From Streptomyces zingiberis (GTDB lineage: Bacteria > Actinomycetota > Actinomycetes > Streptomycetales > Streptomycetaceae), in assembly GCF_012034935.1 (NCBI RefSeq), contig NZ_JAATEN010000001.1, positions 186,001 through 250,000 on the forward strand: a stretch of DNA of 64,000 nt, written 5' to 3'. Below, one piece after another: positions 27,815-36,087 of the stretch (positions within the stretch are counted from its first letter, which is position 1; each line of letters starts with the position of its first letter). Both the position numbers and the translations under genes were made by a program. Under the pieces are notes generated by a model. The model worked only from the letters and a program-made list of their open reading frames with translations, did no database searches and was not told the origin of the DNA.

Positions 27815-28800
27815 ACGAGGACGGCCACCGGGGCGTCGACGGCGCCGCGGTCGGGCTGCGCCGGGAACCCGCTGGGGCTCTCACGCACGTCGCCCGTGGA
27901 CCGGTGAATCCCGCGGTGCGGAGGCCAGGAGCCGTCGGCGAGCGCGGAGTCGCGGCCGGCCGGGGGCCTCGTCCCCCAGCGGGCGAACCACATCACCTCG
28001 GGCAGATCCCGTCCCCCGTCCCGCCGGCTCCGCTCCACCGGGGCCATCCCGCTCTCCGCGCCGCCGCGGAAGCCGGGGAAGCCGGGGAAGTGGCCACGCC
28101 GGTGGACCTCACGGCTCCAGGCGCGGACGGAACGCGGGGTGGTGACGGCAGACCGCCGCTCACCGCGGTCGTACGCAGCCACGTCCAGGTCGTAAGGAGC
28201 GACGTCCGGTTCGTACGGGGCCACGTCCAGGTGGAGCGGACCGCGTGGGTGGAAGCCGAGCACCGGGCCACCCCGCACCACGTCCCGCCCGTCGGCGGCG
28301 CCCTCCGTCCGGAGCCGGCCGGGTCCACCGTCGAGCGGCACGGGTCTCCCGTGGTGACTCCGCGCGCACGGGACCTGGGCGCCGACCCGGAGCGGCGGCG
28401 CTCCCCAGCCGGCGCGGTGGACGGAGAGCGCCCAGTTGCGATTGAGGTTCGGCTGACGCTTGCAGAGGCGTCCCCGGCCCCCGAAGGAGACGCCGATCGC
28501 GCGGTAGTGGGACTTGCGCCAGGCGTTCATGGCCGCCGGCGACGGCGTACGGCAGGTGCCGAACCCCGTCTCCCGGAAGATCTCCGGGCCCCGGCCGCGC
28601 GGATCGCCGAAGGCGGCTCGCGTCAGCAGGCCCTCACCGGAACCCTCGGAACCACCGGGAGCGCCGGGGCCACCGGCGGAAGGGGTGCCCCGCCCGGAGG
28701 GCGCGGCGGTGGCCGGTGCCGAGAACAGTCCTCCGATGAACGAGGCCAGGGCGGTCAGCGCGGCCACGAGGTATTGGATGATCTTCGTTCGTCGTTCCAT
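27811..28800 (-). CDS. Secreted DUF1906 (glycoside hydrolase-like) protein, diverged
   Basis: 329 residues. A signal peptide (MERRTKIIQYLVAALTALAS... APATAA) is followed by a short Gly/Pro linker and a DUF1906-like domain: GFGTCRTPS and MNAWRKSHYRAIGVSFGGRG at the start, VHRAGWG, then LDVAPYE, VRAWSREVHRRGHFPGF, DLPEVMWFARWGTRP and HRGIHRS. The fold is that of TIM-barrel lysozyme-like hydrolases. The expected LDMEAYD strand is expanded into three imperfect copies of DVAPY/DVAAYD, and several conserved aromatic residues of the family are Pro or Gly, so activity is uncertain. ATG 28800 is chosen for the signal peptide; GTG 28845 is possible. No clear ribosome site for either. Confidence 0.72.
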   Translation of the reverse strand: MERRTKIIQYLVAALTALASFIGGLFSAPATAAPSGRGTPSAGGPGAPGGSEGSGEGLLTRAAFGDPRGRGPEIFRETGFGTCRTPSPAAMNAWRKSHYRAIGVSFGGRGRLCKRQPNLNRNWALSVHRAGWGAPPLRVGAQVPCARSHHGRPVPLDGGPGRLRTEGAADGRDVVRGGPVLGFHPRGPLHLDVAPYEPDVAPYDLDVAAYDRGERRSAVTTPRSVRAWSREVHRRGHFPGFPGFRGGAESGMAPVERSRRDGGRDLPEVMWFARWGTRPPAGRDSALADGSWPPHRGIHRSTGDVRESPSGFPAQPDRGAVDAPVAVLV

Positions 28801-29100
28801 GGGAGGAAGTGAAAAGGGCCGGACGCGCGGATCCACGGCGGACACGCGGCGGGTCGTCCCGGACCACCCGTCCGCACCAACGCCCCGAATGCGCGGCGCC
28901 CAGGCACCGACCCACTCCCACCTGCGGAGATACCGTCGAGGTCACGGTACGGCCCCGCCGTCGGGCCGGCGCGGGGTTGCCGCCCGGACCGGGATGTGGC
29001 AGAAACGTGCCCGCCCACCCCCAGGAGTCATGCCCCTTCCGTGCCCCATCGAGCGGGGAACCGCGGGGAACCACGGTCAGCCAAGGTGTCGCCCCATGCG
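28801..29100. other. Intergenic region upstream of the DUF1906 gene
   Basis: 300 bases, no recognised gene or repeat. It should contain the promoter of the DUF1906 gene on the minus strand. Confidence 0.4.
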
Positions 29101-29137
29101 AACGGCCCCCGACCGTAGTTCCTGGTCAAGGGCCGTT
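29101..29137 (-). terminator. Terminator of tRNA-Ser(TGA)
   Basis: 8-bp stem aacggccc/gggccgtt (29101-29108 with 29130-29137) with a large partly paired loop, just beyond the 3' end of the minus-strand tRNA. Confidence 0.7.
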
Positions 29138-29143
29138 TACCTG

Positions 29144-29230
29144 CGGAGGGTGTGGGATTTGAACCCACGGTGGTGTCGCCACCACGACGGTTTTCAAGAC
29201 CGTTCCCTTAGGCCGCTCGGGCAACCCTCC
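29144..29230 (-). tRNA. tRNA-Ser(TGA)
   Basis: 87 nt class II tRNA, acceptor ggagggt, discriminator G, anticodon stem acggt/accgt around loop CTTGAAA, anticodon TGA reading UCA and UCG, T-arm gtgggttcaaatcccac. Confidence 0.97.
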
Positions 29231-29422
29231 CCGCTCCCCGCGCACCAGCGACGGAGGCGGCTACAGCCTACCTGGCGGCGCCACCTGCGGGGGCGCTCGA
29301 TCCGTCCCCGGCCCACCGGCCGCCCCGGGCACGCGGTCCGTCGCCGGTCCGCCGTCCGTTCCGGCCCGCTGGTCCGTCGCCGGTTCGTCCAGGGGGCGTC
29401 GGCCGCGGGTGGCTTCAGCCGT

Positions 29423-29716
29423 TCAGCGGGGGGCTTCCGCTCCACCGCCGTGGCGGATTCCCGCCAGGACCTGTTCGTGCAGCGCGGCCAAGCCCTCCCC
29501 GGGCACCGGGACCGGGCTGCCGGTGAGGGTGTACCACTCGTCCGCGTCCGTGTACTGGACGGCGAGGCCGGCGCGCCCGTCGGGCAGCGGCCGGGTGGCG
29601 AGGGTGAGGTCGCCGGTGATGACGCCGACCTCGTCCGTCATCGCGCCGCCGGGGCCGGCCTTCACCTCGGCCACCAGTTGCTCGGGCTGCTCCGGCTGCG
29701 AGGAGTGTGCGTTCAT
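29423..29716 (-). CDS. Small protein coupled to the HNH lipoprotein gene
   Basis: 97 residues, acidic, no signal peptide or membrane segment. A Gln/Pro-rich beginning (MNAHSSQPEQPEQLV) is followed by a probable beta-rich domain (VGVITGDLTLATRPLPDGRAGLAVQYTDADEWYTL) and a C-terminal helix (GLAALHEQVLAGIRHG). The ATG overlaps the stop of the upstream HNH gene as ATGA, so it should be made with it. No family was recognised. Homologous small proteins in Streptomyces are annotated only as hypothetical. A cytosolic partner or immunity role toward the nuclease is conceivable, but is only inference from coupling. Confidence 0.75.
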   Translation of the reverse strand: MNAHSSQPEQPEQLVAEVKAGPGGAMTDEVGVITGDLTLATRPLPDGRAGLAVQYTDADEWYTLTGSPVPVPGEGLAALHEQVLAGIRHGGGAEAPR

Positions 29717-30426
29717 GAGGAACAGGTACCCAGCATGTCGGTGAGTGTGTCCTTCTCGGCCTCGGTCACGGACAGCTCGTAACCGGACTTCACCGACACC
29801 CAGGCACGGGCATAGGTGCACCAGTACCCCTCCGACGGCGGCTGCCACTCGTCCGGCCCCTGGTCACCCTTCGAACGGTTCGTGGCGGCGGAGACGGCCA
29901 GCAGTTGCGGGCCTTCCAGGTCGTTGGCGAATTCCTTCCGCTTCTCCTGCGTCCACGTGTTCGCGCCGGACCGCCAGGCGTTCGCCAGCGGCACCATGTG
30001 GTCGATGTCGAGGTCGGAGGCGTCAGTGAAGGTCTTGTCGTCGTACACGCTCACCCAGCGGCCGGACACCGCACGGCACTCCTCGTCCTGGGAGACGTCC
30101 GTGCCGTCGCGTTCGAGGACGGTCTCGCGGGTGTTGCAGTTCTCCCCCAGCTCCGACCAGTGGGGGAACTTGGAGCGGCTGTAACCGGACATCGAGCCGT
30201 GCGGTGCCACCTTCAGCCCCGCCAGCTCCGTACGGGCCTGCTCCGCCGTCGGCACGCCGGGCAGCGTGCCGTCCCCACCGCCCGACGCTCCCGCGGAGGA
30301 CGACGAGGAGGGCTTGGAATCACCCGACTGCGAGACCTCCGGGAGGTCGATACCCGCACAACCCGCCACGGCGAGTACCGCCACGGCCGCCAGACTCCGC
30401 TGCCACCGCTTCTGCTGACGCCCCAT
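29713..30426 (-). CDS. HNH endonuclease family lipoprotein (DUF1524-type)
   Basis: 237 residues. Lipoprotein signal MGRQQKRWQRSLAAVAVLAV with lipobox VAGC, then a Ser/Gly linker, then a GmrSD-C/HNH-like nuclease domain at about 85-225: TRETVLERDG, DLDIDHMVPLANAWRSG with the HNH His-Asp-His region, and LAVSAATNRSKGDQGPDEW with the family Asn and Lys. GYWCTYARAWVSVKSGYELS closes the domain. Secreted or surface-anchored nucleases of this type are common in Streptomyces and may take part in nucleic-acid scavenging. ATG 30426 is chosen for the lipoprotein signal; GTG 30447 in the same frame is possible. Confidence 0.88.
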   Translation of the reverse strand: MGRQQKRWQRSLAAVAVLAVAGCAGIDLPEVSQSGDSKPSSSSSAGASGGGDGTLPGVPTAEQARTELAGLKVAPHGSMSGYSRSKFPHWSELGENCNTRETVLERDGTDVSQDEECRAVSGRWVSVYDDKTFTDASDLDIDHMVPLANAWRSGANTWTQEKRKEFANDLEGPQLLAVSAATNRSKGDQGPDEWQPPSEGYWCTYARAWVSVKSGYELSVTEAEKDTLTDMLGTCSS

Positions 30427-30646
30427 GACCTGCCGGTTTCCTCTCACCCGGGGATGTACGCGCGCAGCCTAACCGGTCCGGAGAACTCCGGATCCCGCGC
30501 CCCGACCCCGAGAGCATCTCCCGGCGGACTCCCGCGGAAACGGCGCACGCCCGTGGTGTGTGCCCGGGCCGGCGTCGCCCAACGTCCCCCGCCGGGGCGG
30601 CCGGTGGGCGCCGCGAGCCCGCGGGAGGACTTCGCTGCCACGCGTT

Positions 30647-30680
30647 CCGGCCCCCTCCCGTCGTCGCGGGAGGGGGCCGG
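30647..30680 (-). terminator. Terminator after the HtrA-type gene
   Basis: Perfect 14-bp stem (30647-30660 with 30667-30680) and 6-base loop, about 100 bases beyond the minus-strand stop codon at 30782. Confidence 0.8.
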
Positions 30681-30781
30681 AAGGTGTGGCGCGGAGCCCG
30701 GGCCCGGGGCGGGGCGCCGTCCCGTCGCGTGGGAGCGGTCGCCGGCGTCCAGGCCGGGGAGTCACCGGGTATGACCGGCCG

Positions 30782-32326
30782 TCATTCGCCCTTGCGTTCG
30801 CCCAGCGTGACGTCGACCGTGGTCTCCTTGCCGCCCCTCTTGTAGGTGAGCTTGACCGTCTGGCCCGGCTCGTGGGCCCAGATCTCGCTGATCAGGGTGG
30901 GCCCGCTGTCGATGATCGTGTCGCCCAGCTTGGTGATGACGTCGCCCGGCCGCAGTCCGGCCTTGTCCGCCGGGCCACCCTTGGTGATCGCCGCGCTGCC
31001 GCCCTGGCCGTTCTCGGAGATCCGGGCGCCCTCGCCCTGTTCCCGCATCTCGACCTGGACGCCGATCACGGGGTAGACGGCCTCACCGGTCTCGATGAGG
31101 TTGTCGGCCACCCGCTTCGCCTGGTTGATCGGGATGGCGAAACCGAGCCCGATGGAGCCCGCCTGGGACTGGCCGAATCCACCGCCACCGCCCGCCGACT
31201 GGATCGCCGAGTTGATGCCGATCACGGCACCCTGGGAGTTGAGCAGCGGACCGCCGGAGTTACCCGGGTTGATCGAGGCGTCGGTCTGCAGGGCGCTCAT
31301 GTACGAGGCGTTGCTGCCGCCACCGTCGCTGGACGCGACCGGGCGGTTCTTGGCGCTGATGATCCCCGTGGTGACCGTGCCGGACAGACCGAAGGGCGCG
31401 CCGATGGCGATGGTGGCGTCACCGACGGCGACCTTCTTGTCGGAGTCGCCCAGCGGCAGCGGCTTGAGATCCGCATCGGAGGCGTTCCTGAGCTTGATCA
31501 CCGCCACGTCGTACCCCTCGGAGCGGCCGACGATCTCGGCGTCGTACTCCTTGCCGTCGGAGAACGTCGCCGTCAGCTTGCCGCCGTTCGCCGCGGAGGC
31601 CACCACGTGGTTGTTGGTGAGGATGTGACCTTCCGTGTCGTAGACGAAGCCGGTGCCCGTGCCGCCCTCCGCCTCGCCGCCACCACCCTGGGCGTTGAGG
31701 GTGACGACGCTGGGCAGCGCCCGCTGGGCTATACCGGCGACCGACTTCGGCGAACGGTTCAGCACCTCGGGGTCACCGGCGGCGGAGATCGTCGTCGAGC
31801 CGCCGCCGTTCCGGTCGGCGGCCACGAAGCCCAGGCCACCCCCGACACCGCCCGCGACCAGCGCGGCGACGAGCACGGCGGCCATCATCCCGCCGCGGCG
31901 CTTCTTGCCTCCCCCGGGGGCCCCGCCCGGTGCCCCGCCGGGCGGCGGGGGGAGGGGCGCGCCGGGCGCCCCCCAGCCGCCCTCCGGCGGGGGCGGGGGC
32001 GGCGGGGGCCAGCCCGCGCCGGCTCCGCCCGGTCCCGCTCCGGCGGCCCCGCCGGGAGCGCCGTGGCCCTGCGGTCCCTCGTACGGCGTCCCCTCCGCCC
32101 CGTGCGGCGCCTGGGCCGGCGGGTGCGCCGGCACCGGGGGCTGCTCGGCCGTCCGGTCGGTCCCCGGTCCGGTCTCCGGCCGCGGCAGCGGGTAGTCCGC
32201 CTGCGTCGCGCCCGTACCGGACGGGTGCTCGGCACCGGACGGTGTGGACGGGCTGGGCGGCGCCCCGGGCGCCGACGGCCGGTCCGTCCCCGGCGGAACG
32301 GCGGCGCCCTCGTTCTCGGTGCTCAC
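30782..32326 (-). CDS. HtrA/DegP-like membrane-anchored serine protease with PDZ domain
   Basis: 514 residues. An intracellular Pro/Gly-rich segment of about 165 residues (with a run of eight prolines) is followed by a membrane helix (MMAAVLVAALVAGGVGGGLGFV), then an extracytoplasmic trypsin-like domain with His (TNNHVVA), Asp (YDVAVIKL) and Ser (GNSGGPL), and a C-terminal PDZ domain (GGPADKAGLRPGDVI). It should act in envelope protein quality control. GTG 32326 has AAGGAGAG 5 bases upstream and begins the conserved STENEG N-terminus; the longer ORF to 32437 is unsupported. Monocistronic. Confidence 0.95.
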   Translation of the reverse strand: MSTENEGAAVPPGTDRPSAPGAPPSPSTPSGAEHPSGTGATQADYPLPRPETGPGTDRTAEQPPVPAHPPAQAPHGAEGTPYEGPQGHGAPGGAAGAGPGGAGAGWPPPPPPPPEGGWGAPGAPLPPPPGGAPGGAPGGGKKRRGGMMAAVLVAALVAGGVGGGLGFVAADRNGGGSTTISAAGDPEVLNRSPKSVAGIAQRALPSVVTLNAQGGGGEAEGGTGTGFVYDTEGHILTNNHVVASAANGGKLTATFSDGKEYDAEIVGRSEGYDVAVIKLRNASDADLKPLPLGDSDKKVAVGDATIAIGAPFGLSGTVTTGIISAKNRPVASSDGGGSNASYMSALQTDASINPGNSGGPLLNSQGAVIGINSAIQSAGGGGGFGQSQAGSIGLGFAIPINQAKRVADNLIETGEAVYPVIGVQVEMREQGEGARISENGQGGSAAITKGGPADKAGLRPGDVITKLGDTIIDSGPTLISEIWAHEPGQTVKLTYKRGGKETTVDVTLGERKGE

Positions 32327-32697
32327 GGCTCTCTCCTTGGGTACGGGAAGTCTTGTTTCACGGCCCACGTGCTCACGGCCCACATGGTGACGGCCACATC
32401 GCCCGATCGGCGAATGCCCAGGAACAGGGTTCCCCATGGGGCGTCAGGGCACTGTAAGCGCGGCGGCGCCCCCGGCCCCGTTTCCTTACTCCCCCACACC
32501 TCCGGCATTCCCGGCATCCCGGGAGTCCGGGGAATTCCGGATGCCTGCGGCGGGAGGGGCGTAGGGGGCGTTCACGGCATCGGCTGCCTCCATGAGCTTC
32601 CAGGTGTTCGTGACGCACGTGACGACCTCCAGGGTGCCCGGGCGCGGTGACGGTGGCCGTCCGCCCTGGGTGCCCGCGGGGGTGGCACCATAACGCG
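32327..32697. other. Divergent intergenic region between htrA-like and GDPD genes
   Basis: 371 bases. No gene. Moderately GC-rich stretch at 32340-32420 probably holds the protease promoter; several cccgg-containing short palindromes occur at 32490-32540. Confidence 0.4.
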
Positions 32698-33531
32698 GTG
32701 ACCCCTGCGCACCCGGCCCCCGGCACCCCTCCGGGACCCGCCTCCATCGCCGTCGTCGCCCACCGCGGTTCCTCCGAGGACGTGCCGGAGCACACGCTGG
32801 CCGCGTACCGGCGAGCCATCGAGGACGGCGCGGACGCCCTCGAGTGCGATGTGCGGCTCACCGCCGACGGCCATCTGGTCTGCGTCCACGACCGCCGGGT
32901 CGACCGGACGTCCAACGGGCGCGGGGCCGTGTCGGGCCTGGAACTGGCGGACCTCGCGGAGCTGGACTTCGGCTCCTGGAAGGACCGGTACGAGGCCCCT
33001 GACCGGGAGCACAGCTCCGTCCTCACCCTCGAACGTCTGCTCGAACTGATCCACGATACCGAGCGCCGGGTCGAACTCGCCATCGAGACGAAGCACCCGA
33101 CCCGGTGGGCGGGACAGGTGGAGGAGAGGCTGCTGACCTTGCTCCGCCGCTTCGGGCTGACGGAACCCCCGCCCGGCCAATCTTCAGCCGTACGGGTGAT
33201 GAGCTTCTCGCCACGCTCCCTTCACCGGATACAGCTGGCGGCGCCGGGGATACCCACCGTCTACCTGATGCAGTTCTTCTCCCCCCGGCTCCGCGACGGA
33301 CGGCTCCCCGCCGGGGCGCGGATCGCCGGGCCGAGCATGCGGGTGCTGCGGAACCACCCCGAGTACGTGGCCCGCGCGCACCGGGCGGGCCACCAGGTGC
33401 ACGTCTGGACCGTGGACGACCCCGCCGACGTGGACCGGTGCATACGTCTCGGCGTGGACGCCATCATCACCAACCGCCCGGCGAGAGTTCTGTCACAACT
33501 CGGACGGACGAACGGCCTCCGGAACGGCTGA
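32698..33531 (+). CDS. Glycerophosphodiester phosphodiesterase
   Basis: 277 residues, GDPD TIM barrel: VAHRGSSEDVPEHTLAAYRR carries the first catalytic His and the Glu, ALECDVRLTADGHLVCVHD the Glu/Asp metal ligands and second His. Later conserved pieces are ELAIETKHP and VHVWTVDDPADVD. It cleaves glycerophosphodiesters to glycerol-3-phosphate and alcohol. No signal peptide, so cytosolic. GTG 32698 is the most likely start; no ribosome site precedes it and the bases caccataacgcg suggest a short or absent leader. An upstream GTG at 32647 in frame would add 17 residues. Confidence 0.92.
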   Translation: MTPAHPAPGTPPGPASIAVVAHRGSSEDVPEHTLAAYRRAIEDGADALECDVRLTADGHLVCVHDRRVDRTSNGRGAVSGLELADLAELDFGSWKDRYEAPDREHSSVLTLERLLELIHDTERRVELAIETKHPTRWAGQVEERLLTLLRRFGLTEPPPGQSSAVRVMSFSPRSLHRIQLAAPGIPTVYLMQFFSPRLRDGRLPAGARIAGPSMRVLRNHPEYVARAHRAGHQVHVWTVDDPADVDRCIRLGVDAIITNRPARVLSQLGRTNGLRNG

Positions 33532-33671
33532 ACCCCCCGGTGGGGAGCACACCGGCGCGTTCGGGACGTATGCCGACCTTCTCAGTGCGCCAGTCGATCG
33601 CGGATGGCCGGTTTCCGGCTCAACGGGGGAGGGCATCCATCCTCTGGCGTGGGGCGAAGGAGGTCTCGGGG

Positions 33672-34220
33672 GTGGCGTTGGTGGTGGCACAGGAGGTGCC
33701 TACTTCATCGAGCATGACCGTGTCCCACGGGCCGTCGGGCGCGCGTGCCGCGCGCCACCGGATGCGCGAAAGACTGGGCATGAGCGGCGTCCCCGAGGGG
33801 GTCGTCGACGATGCGGAGCTGGTCCTCTCGGAACTCCTCAGCAACGCCTTCCGGCACGGACGGCCCCTGGGCGGCGGGCTCTCCGGCGGCCCGGGAGCCG
33901 ACGAGATCCGGGCCGCCTGGCGTGTGGACGAATACGGGCAATTGACTGTCGAGGTGACAGACGGGGGCGGTCCGACCCGACCATTTCCGGCCACTCCCTC
34001 GGTCACGGCTCGCGGCGGCCGCGGCCTCAACATCATCCGGTCGCTCACCGAGGACTGGGGCGTGCGGGACGAGGAAGGCGGCGCGGTCACCGTCTGGGCC
34101 CGCTTCGCCCCCGTCTCCCGCACCCCCGGCCCGGGCGACGGCCTGGGCGGCCCGCTCCGCCTCGCCCGGCCCGCCCGGCCCGCCCGGCCCGCCGCCGACC
34201 TGCTGGACGACTTCGCCTGA
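33672..34220 (+). CDS. ATP-binding protein, anti-sigma factor type (SpoIIAB/RsbW-like HATPase)
   Basis: 182 residues. The N-box ELLSNAFRHG, G1 VTDGGGP and G2 GGRGLNII of the HATPase_c fold are present. Single-domain proteins of this type in Streptomyces bind and inhibit SigB-family sigma factors or phosphorylate anti-anti-sigma factors. GTG 33672 is chosen because AAGGAGG stands 8 bases upstream and the conserved ALVVAQEVPTSSS begins there. The C-terminal 30 residues are Pro/Ala/Arg repeats (ARPARPARPA). No sigma or anti-anti-sigma gene adjoins; the SigF- and SigN-like genes lie 22 kb away. Confidence 0.9.
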   Translation: MALVVAQEVPTSSSMTVSHGPSGARAARHRMRERLGMSGVPEGVVDDAELVLSELLSNAFRHGRPLGGGLSGGPGADEIRAAWRVDEYGQLTVEVTDGGGPTRPFPATPSVTARGGRGLNIIRSLTEDWGVRDEEGGAVTVWARFAPVSRTPGPGDGLGGPLRLARPARPARPAADLLDDFA

Positions 34221-34590
34221 AGACCCCGCCCGCTCCGCCGGGCCCCGCGCCTCCCGCCGCCCCCGCGCCTTTCGTTCCTCCCGGCACGCCGGACGCGCCC
34301 GGGACGGCGGCACGGCCCCCGCCCCCGGCCCGCTCGGCGGGGGCGGCCGGTCCGGCGTGCACCTCCGTCGCGGCACCGGAACGCGCGCCGGCCCCGGCCC
34401 CGTCCCCCGCGGACGCGGACCGCGCGCCGGCCCGGGCGCCCCGCCGGGCTCCCGCGCCACCCCCTCGCCCGTTGCGCACCAGGGGTTCGCCAGGGGCCTC
34501 ACGGGCCGTCCGCGCCCCGCTCACCCGCCCGTGGCCACCCTTCCCGCAGGGCGGGCGGAGCCCCTCCGAGCCGCTAGGCTCGGCGGCCGA

Positions 34591-34632
34591 GACCTACCGC
34601 CGCACCCGCGGCCCGACCTACCGCCGCACCCG
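34591..34632. repeat. 18-bp direct repeat in the DUF5926 leader
   Basis: gacctaccgccgcacccg at 34591-34608 and 34615-34632, 24 bases apart, between a TAGGCT promoter element (34575-34580) and the ATG at 34646. The remainder of the 425-base gap from 34221 holds only Pro/Ala-codon-like GC-rich DNA. Confidence 0.85.
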
Positions 34633-34645
34633 GGAGACCCACGCC

Positions 34646-35620
34646 ATGGCGAAGAAGCGCCCCCAGAAGAAGGCCGGCACGTCGTCCTCCGCACGGGGCG
34701 CCGACGCCGCCGTTCCCGTCGTCGGGGCCCGCGAACCCTGCCCCTGCGGCTCCGGCCGCCGCTACAAGGCCTGCCACGGGCGAGCCGCCGCCCAGGCCGT
34801 CGCGGAACTCGTCCAGCGCCCCTTCGAAGGGCTGCCCGGCGAGTGCGACTGGGTGGCGCTGCGCGAGCTCGTCCCCGCCGCCACGGCCGAGCTGCGGCTG
34901 AAGGAACCGCTGCCGGAGGGCGTGCCGTCGGTGACCCTGGCGACCGTCCTGCCGATGGCGTGGCCGGCGCTGCGCCGCGAGTCCGGCACGGTCCTGCTGG
35001 GGCTGCAGAACGACACCGCCTCCGGCGACCTCAGCCGTGACCTCGCCGACGTGCTCTCCCGGGCACTGACCGCCACGCCCGGCAGCCCCGTCGCCGCCGA
35101 GCGGGTGCCCGCCGGCGGGCCACGGCTCCAGGATCTGCTCGACACGGGGGCTTCCTTCGAGCCGGTGGTGCACGAGGGGTTCGAGTTCTGGCTGGAGGAC
35201 GCCGCGAACGCCGCCCCGGAGGTGGCCGCGTCGCTGGAGCGCGCCAACGAGGCGGCGATCCCGACCGTGCGGCTGTCCGGTGTCGAGGCCGCGTACTGGT
35301 GCCGGACCCCGGAGAAGAACCACCTGCGCTGGGTGATGCCGTACCCGGAGGAGGGGCTGCTGAACGCGCTGGCGCGGCTGCACGCGGCGGGTGACTCCTC
35401 GCTCGGGGAGGGCACCCGGCTCGTGGGCTCCTTCCGGGCCCACGGCCTGCTGGTCCCGGTCTGGGACCTGCCGCGGGACATGGGCGCCGACGAGACCGAG
35501 AAGCCGGCGGCCGCCTTCGCGGAGCGGCTCGGCGAGGCGCTCGGGTCCGAGGCCCCGCTGACCGCGGAGGAGCGGAGGGCGCGGGGCGGCCTCACGAACC
35601 GTCAAGTCACGCTGAGTTGA
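34646..35620 (+). CDS. DUF5926 family protein with SEC-C zinc motif
   Basis: 324 residues. A Lys-rich N-terminus (MAKKRPQKKAG) is followed by a SEC-C motif, EPCPCGSGRRYKACHG, at about 33-48; its Cys-X-Cys and Cys-His ligands bind one zinc, as in the SecA tail. The remaining 270 residues form the DUF5926 domain (for example WCRTPEKNHLRWVMPYPEEG and LVGSFRAHGLLVPVWDLP). SEC-C motifs often mediate binding to ribosomes or SecB-like partners; the actual role of this conserved actinobacterial protein is unknown. ATG 34646 follows GGGAG at 10 bases. Probable small RNA gene downstream. Confidence 0.9.
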   Translation: MAKKRPQKKAGTSSSARGADAAVPVVGAREPCPCGSGRRYKACHGRAAAQAVAELVQRPFEGLPGECDWVALRELVPAATAELRLKEPLPEGVPSVTLATVLPMAWPALRRESGTVLLGLQNDTASGDLSRDLADVLSRALTATPGSPVAAERVPAGGPRLQDLLDTGASFEPVVHEGFEFWLEDAANAAPEVAASLERANEAAIPTVRLSGVEAAYWCRTPEKNHLRWVMPYPEEGLLNALARLHAAGDSSLGEGTRLVGSFRAHGLLVPVWDLPRDMGADETEKPAAAFAERLGEALGSEAPLTAEERRARGGLTNRQVTLS

Positions 35621-35713
35621 CGGAAGATGGGGAAACGGATGCGGTAGCAGTGATTCCCGTCACACAGGGTTCTACCGAACAGTAAATTCGCCGCCGAATC
35701 CACGCGATCGAAT

Positions 35714-35790
35714 TTGCGAACGGGCGATCTCTTGTTACCTTTCTAGGAGCCCGGTCGCTGGTGCATCCCCCGTCGCCAGCGACCGGGCGC
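35714..35790 (+). ncRNA. Probable small RNA gene: promoter and C-loop hairpin
   Basis: A well-formed promoter, TTGCGA (35714-35719), 16-base spacer, TACCTT (35736-35741), sits in a strikingly AT-richer island (35640-35745). Transcription would begin near 35748, directly at a perfect 13-bp hairpin (35749-35761 with 35776-35788) whose 14-base loop contains CCCCC. No open frame follows. The loop resembles the C-rich loops of the actinobacterial 6C RNA, but only one such hairpin is seen. From memory, a small RNA named after the neighbouring gene (scr3974) is known in S. coelicolor at this place; this could not be verified here. Confidence 0.5.
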
Positions 35791-36087
35791 TTCCATGTCC
35801 GGGCCCGGCCCGGCGCCGGGCCCGCCGGCCGTCCCCGTCACGGAGGGCCGGCCGGAACGGGTGGGAGCGGGGCCGCCTGACGCCGCGGCACCTCCCCGCA
35901 CCAGGCGGCGTGGGAATGACGCGCACGGCGCCCCGGAGGGGCCCGGCCCCTGATCGCTCATCCGGCCGCCCGGGCGGAACCGCTCCCCGGCGGGCGGGCG
36001 CGGGCCGTGGACCGGCCCGGGCCGCCGGTTCCCGCGAGGCGGGACCCGCGGGATCAGCAGGCGTGCCGGATCAGCAGTCCGGCGGGA

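Noticed and set aside
27811-28800. Frameshifted pseudogene call for the DUF1906 protein
   Set aside because: Conserved pieces from beginning to end are in one uninterrupted frame, so it is diverged rather than broken.
35714-35790. Firm identification as 6C RNA
   Set aside because: 6C RNA has two hairpins with at least six C each; only one loop with five C is visible.
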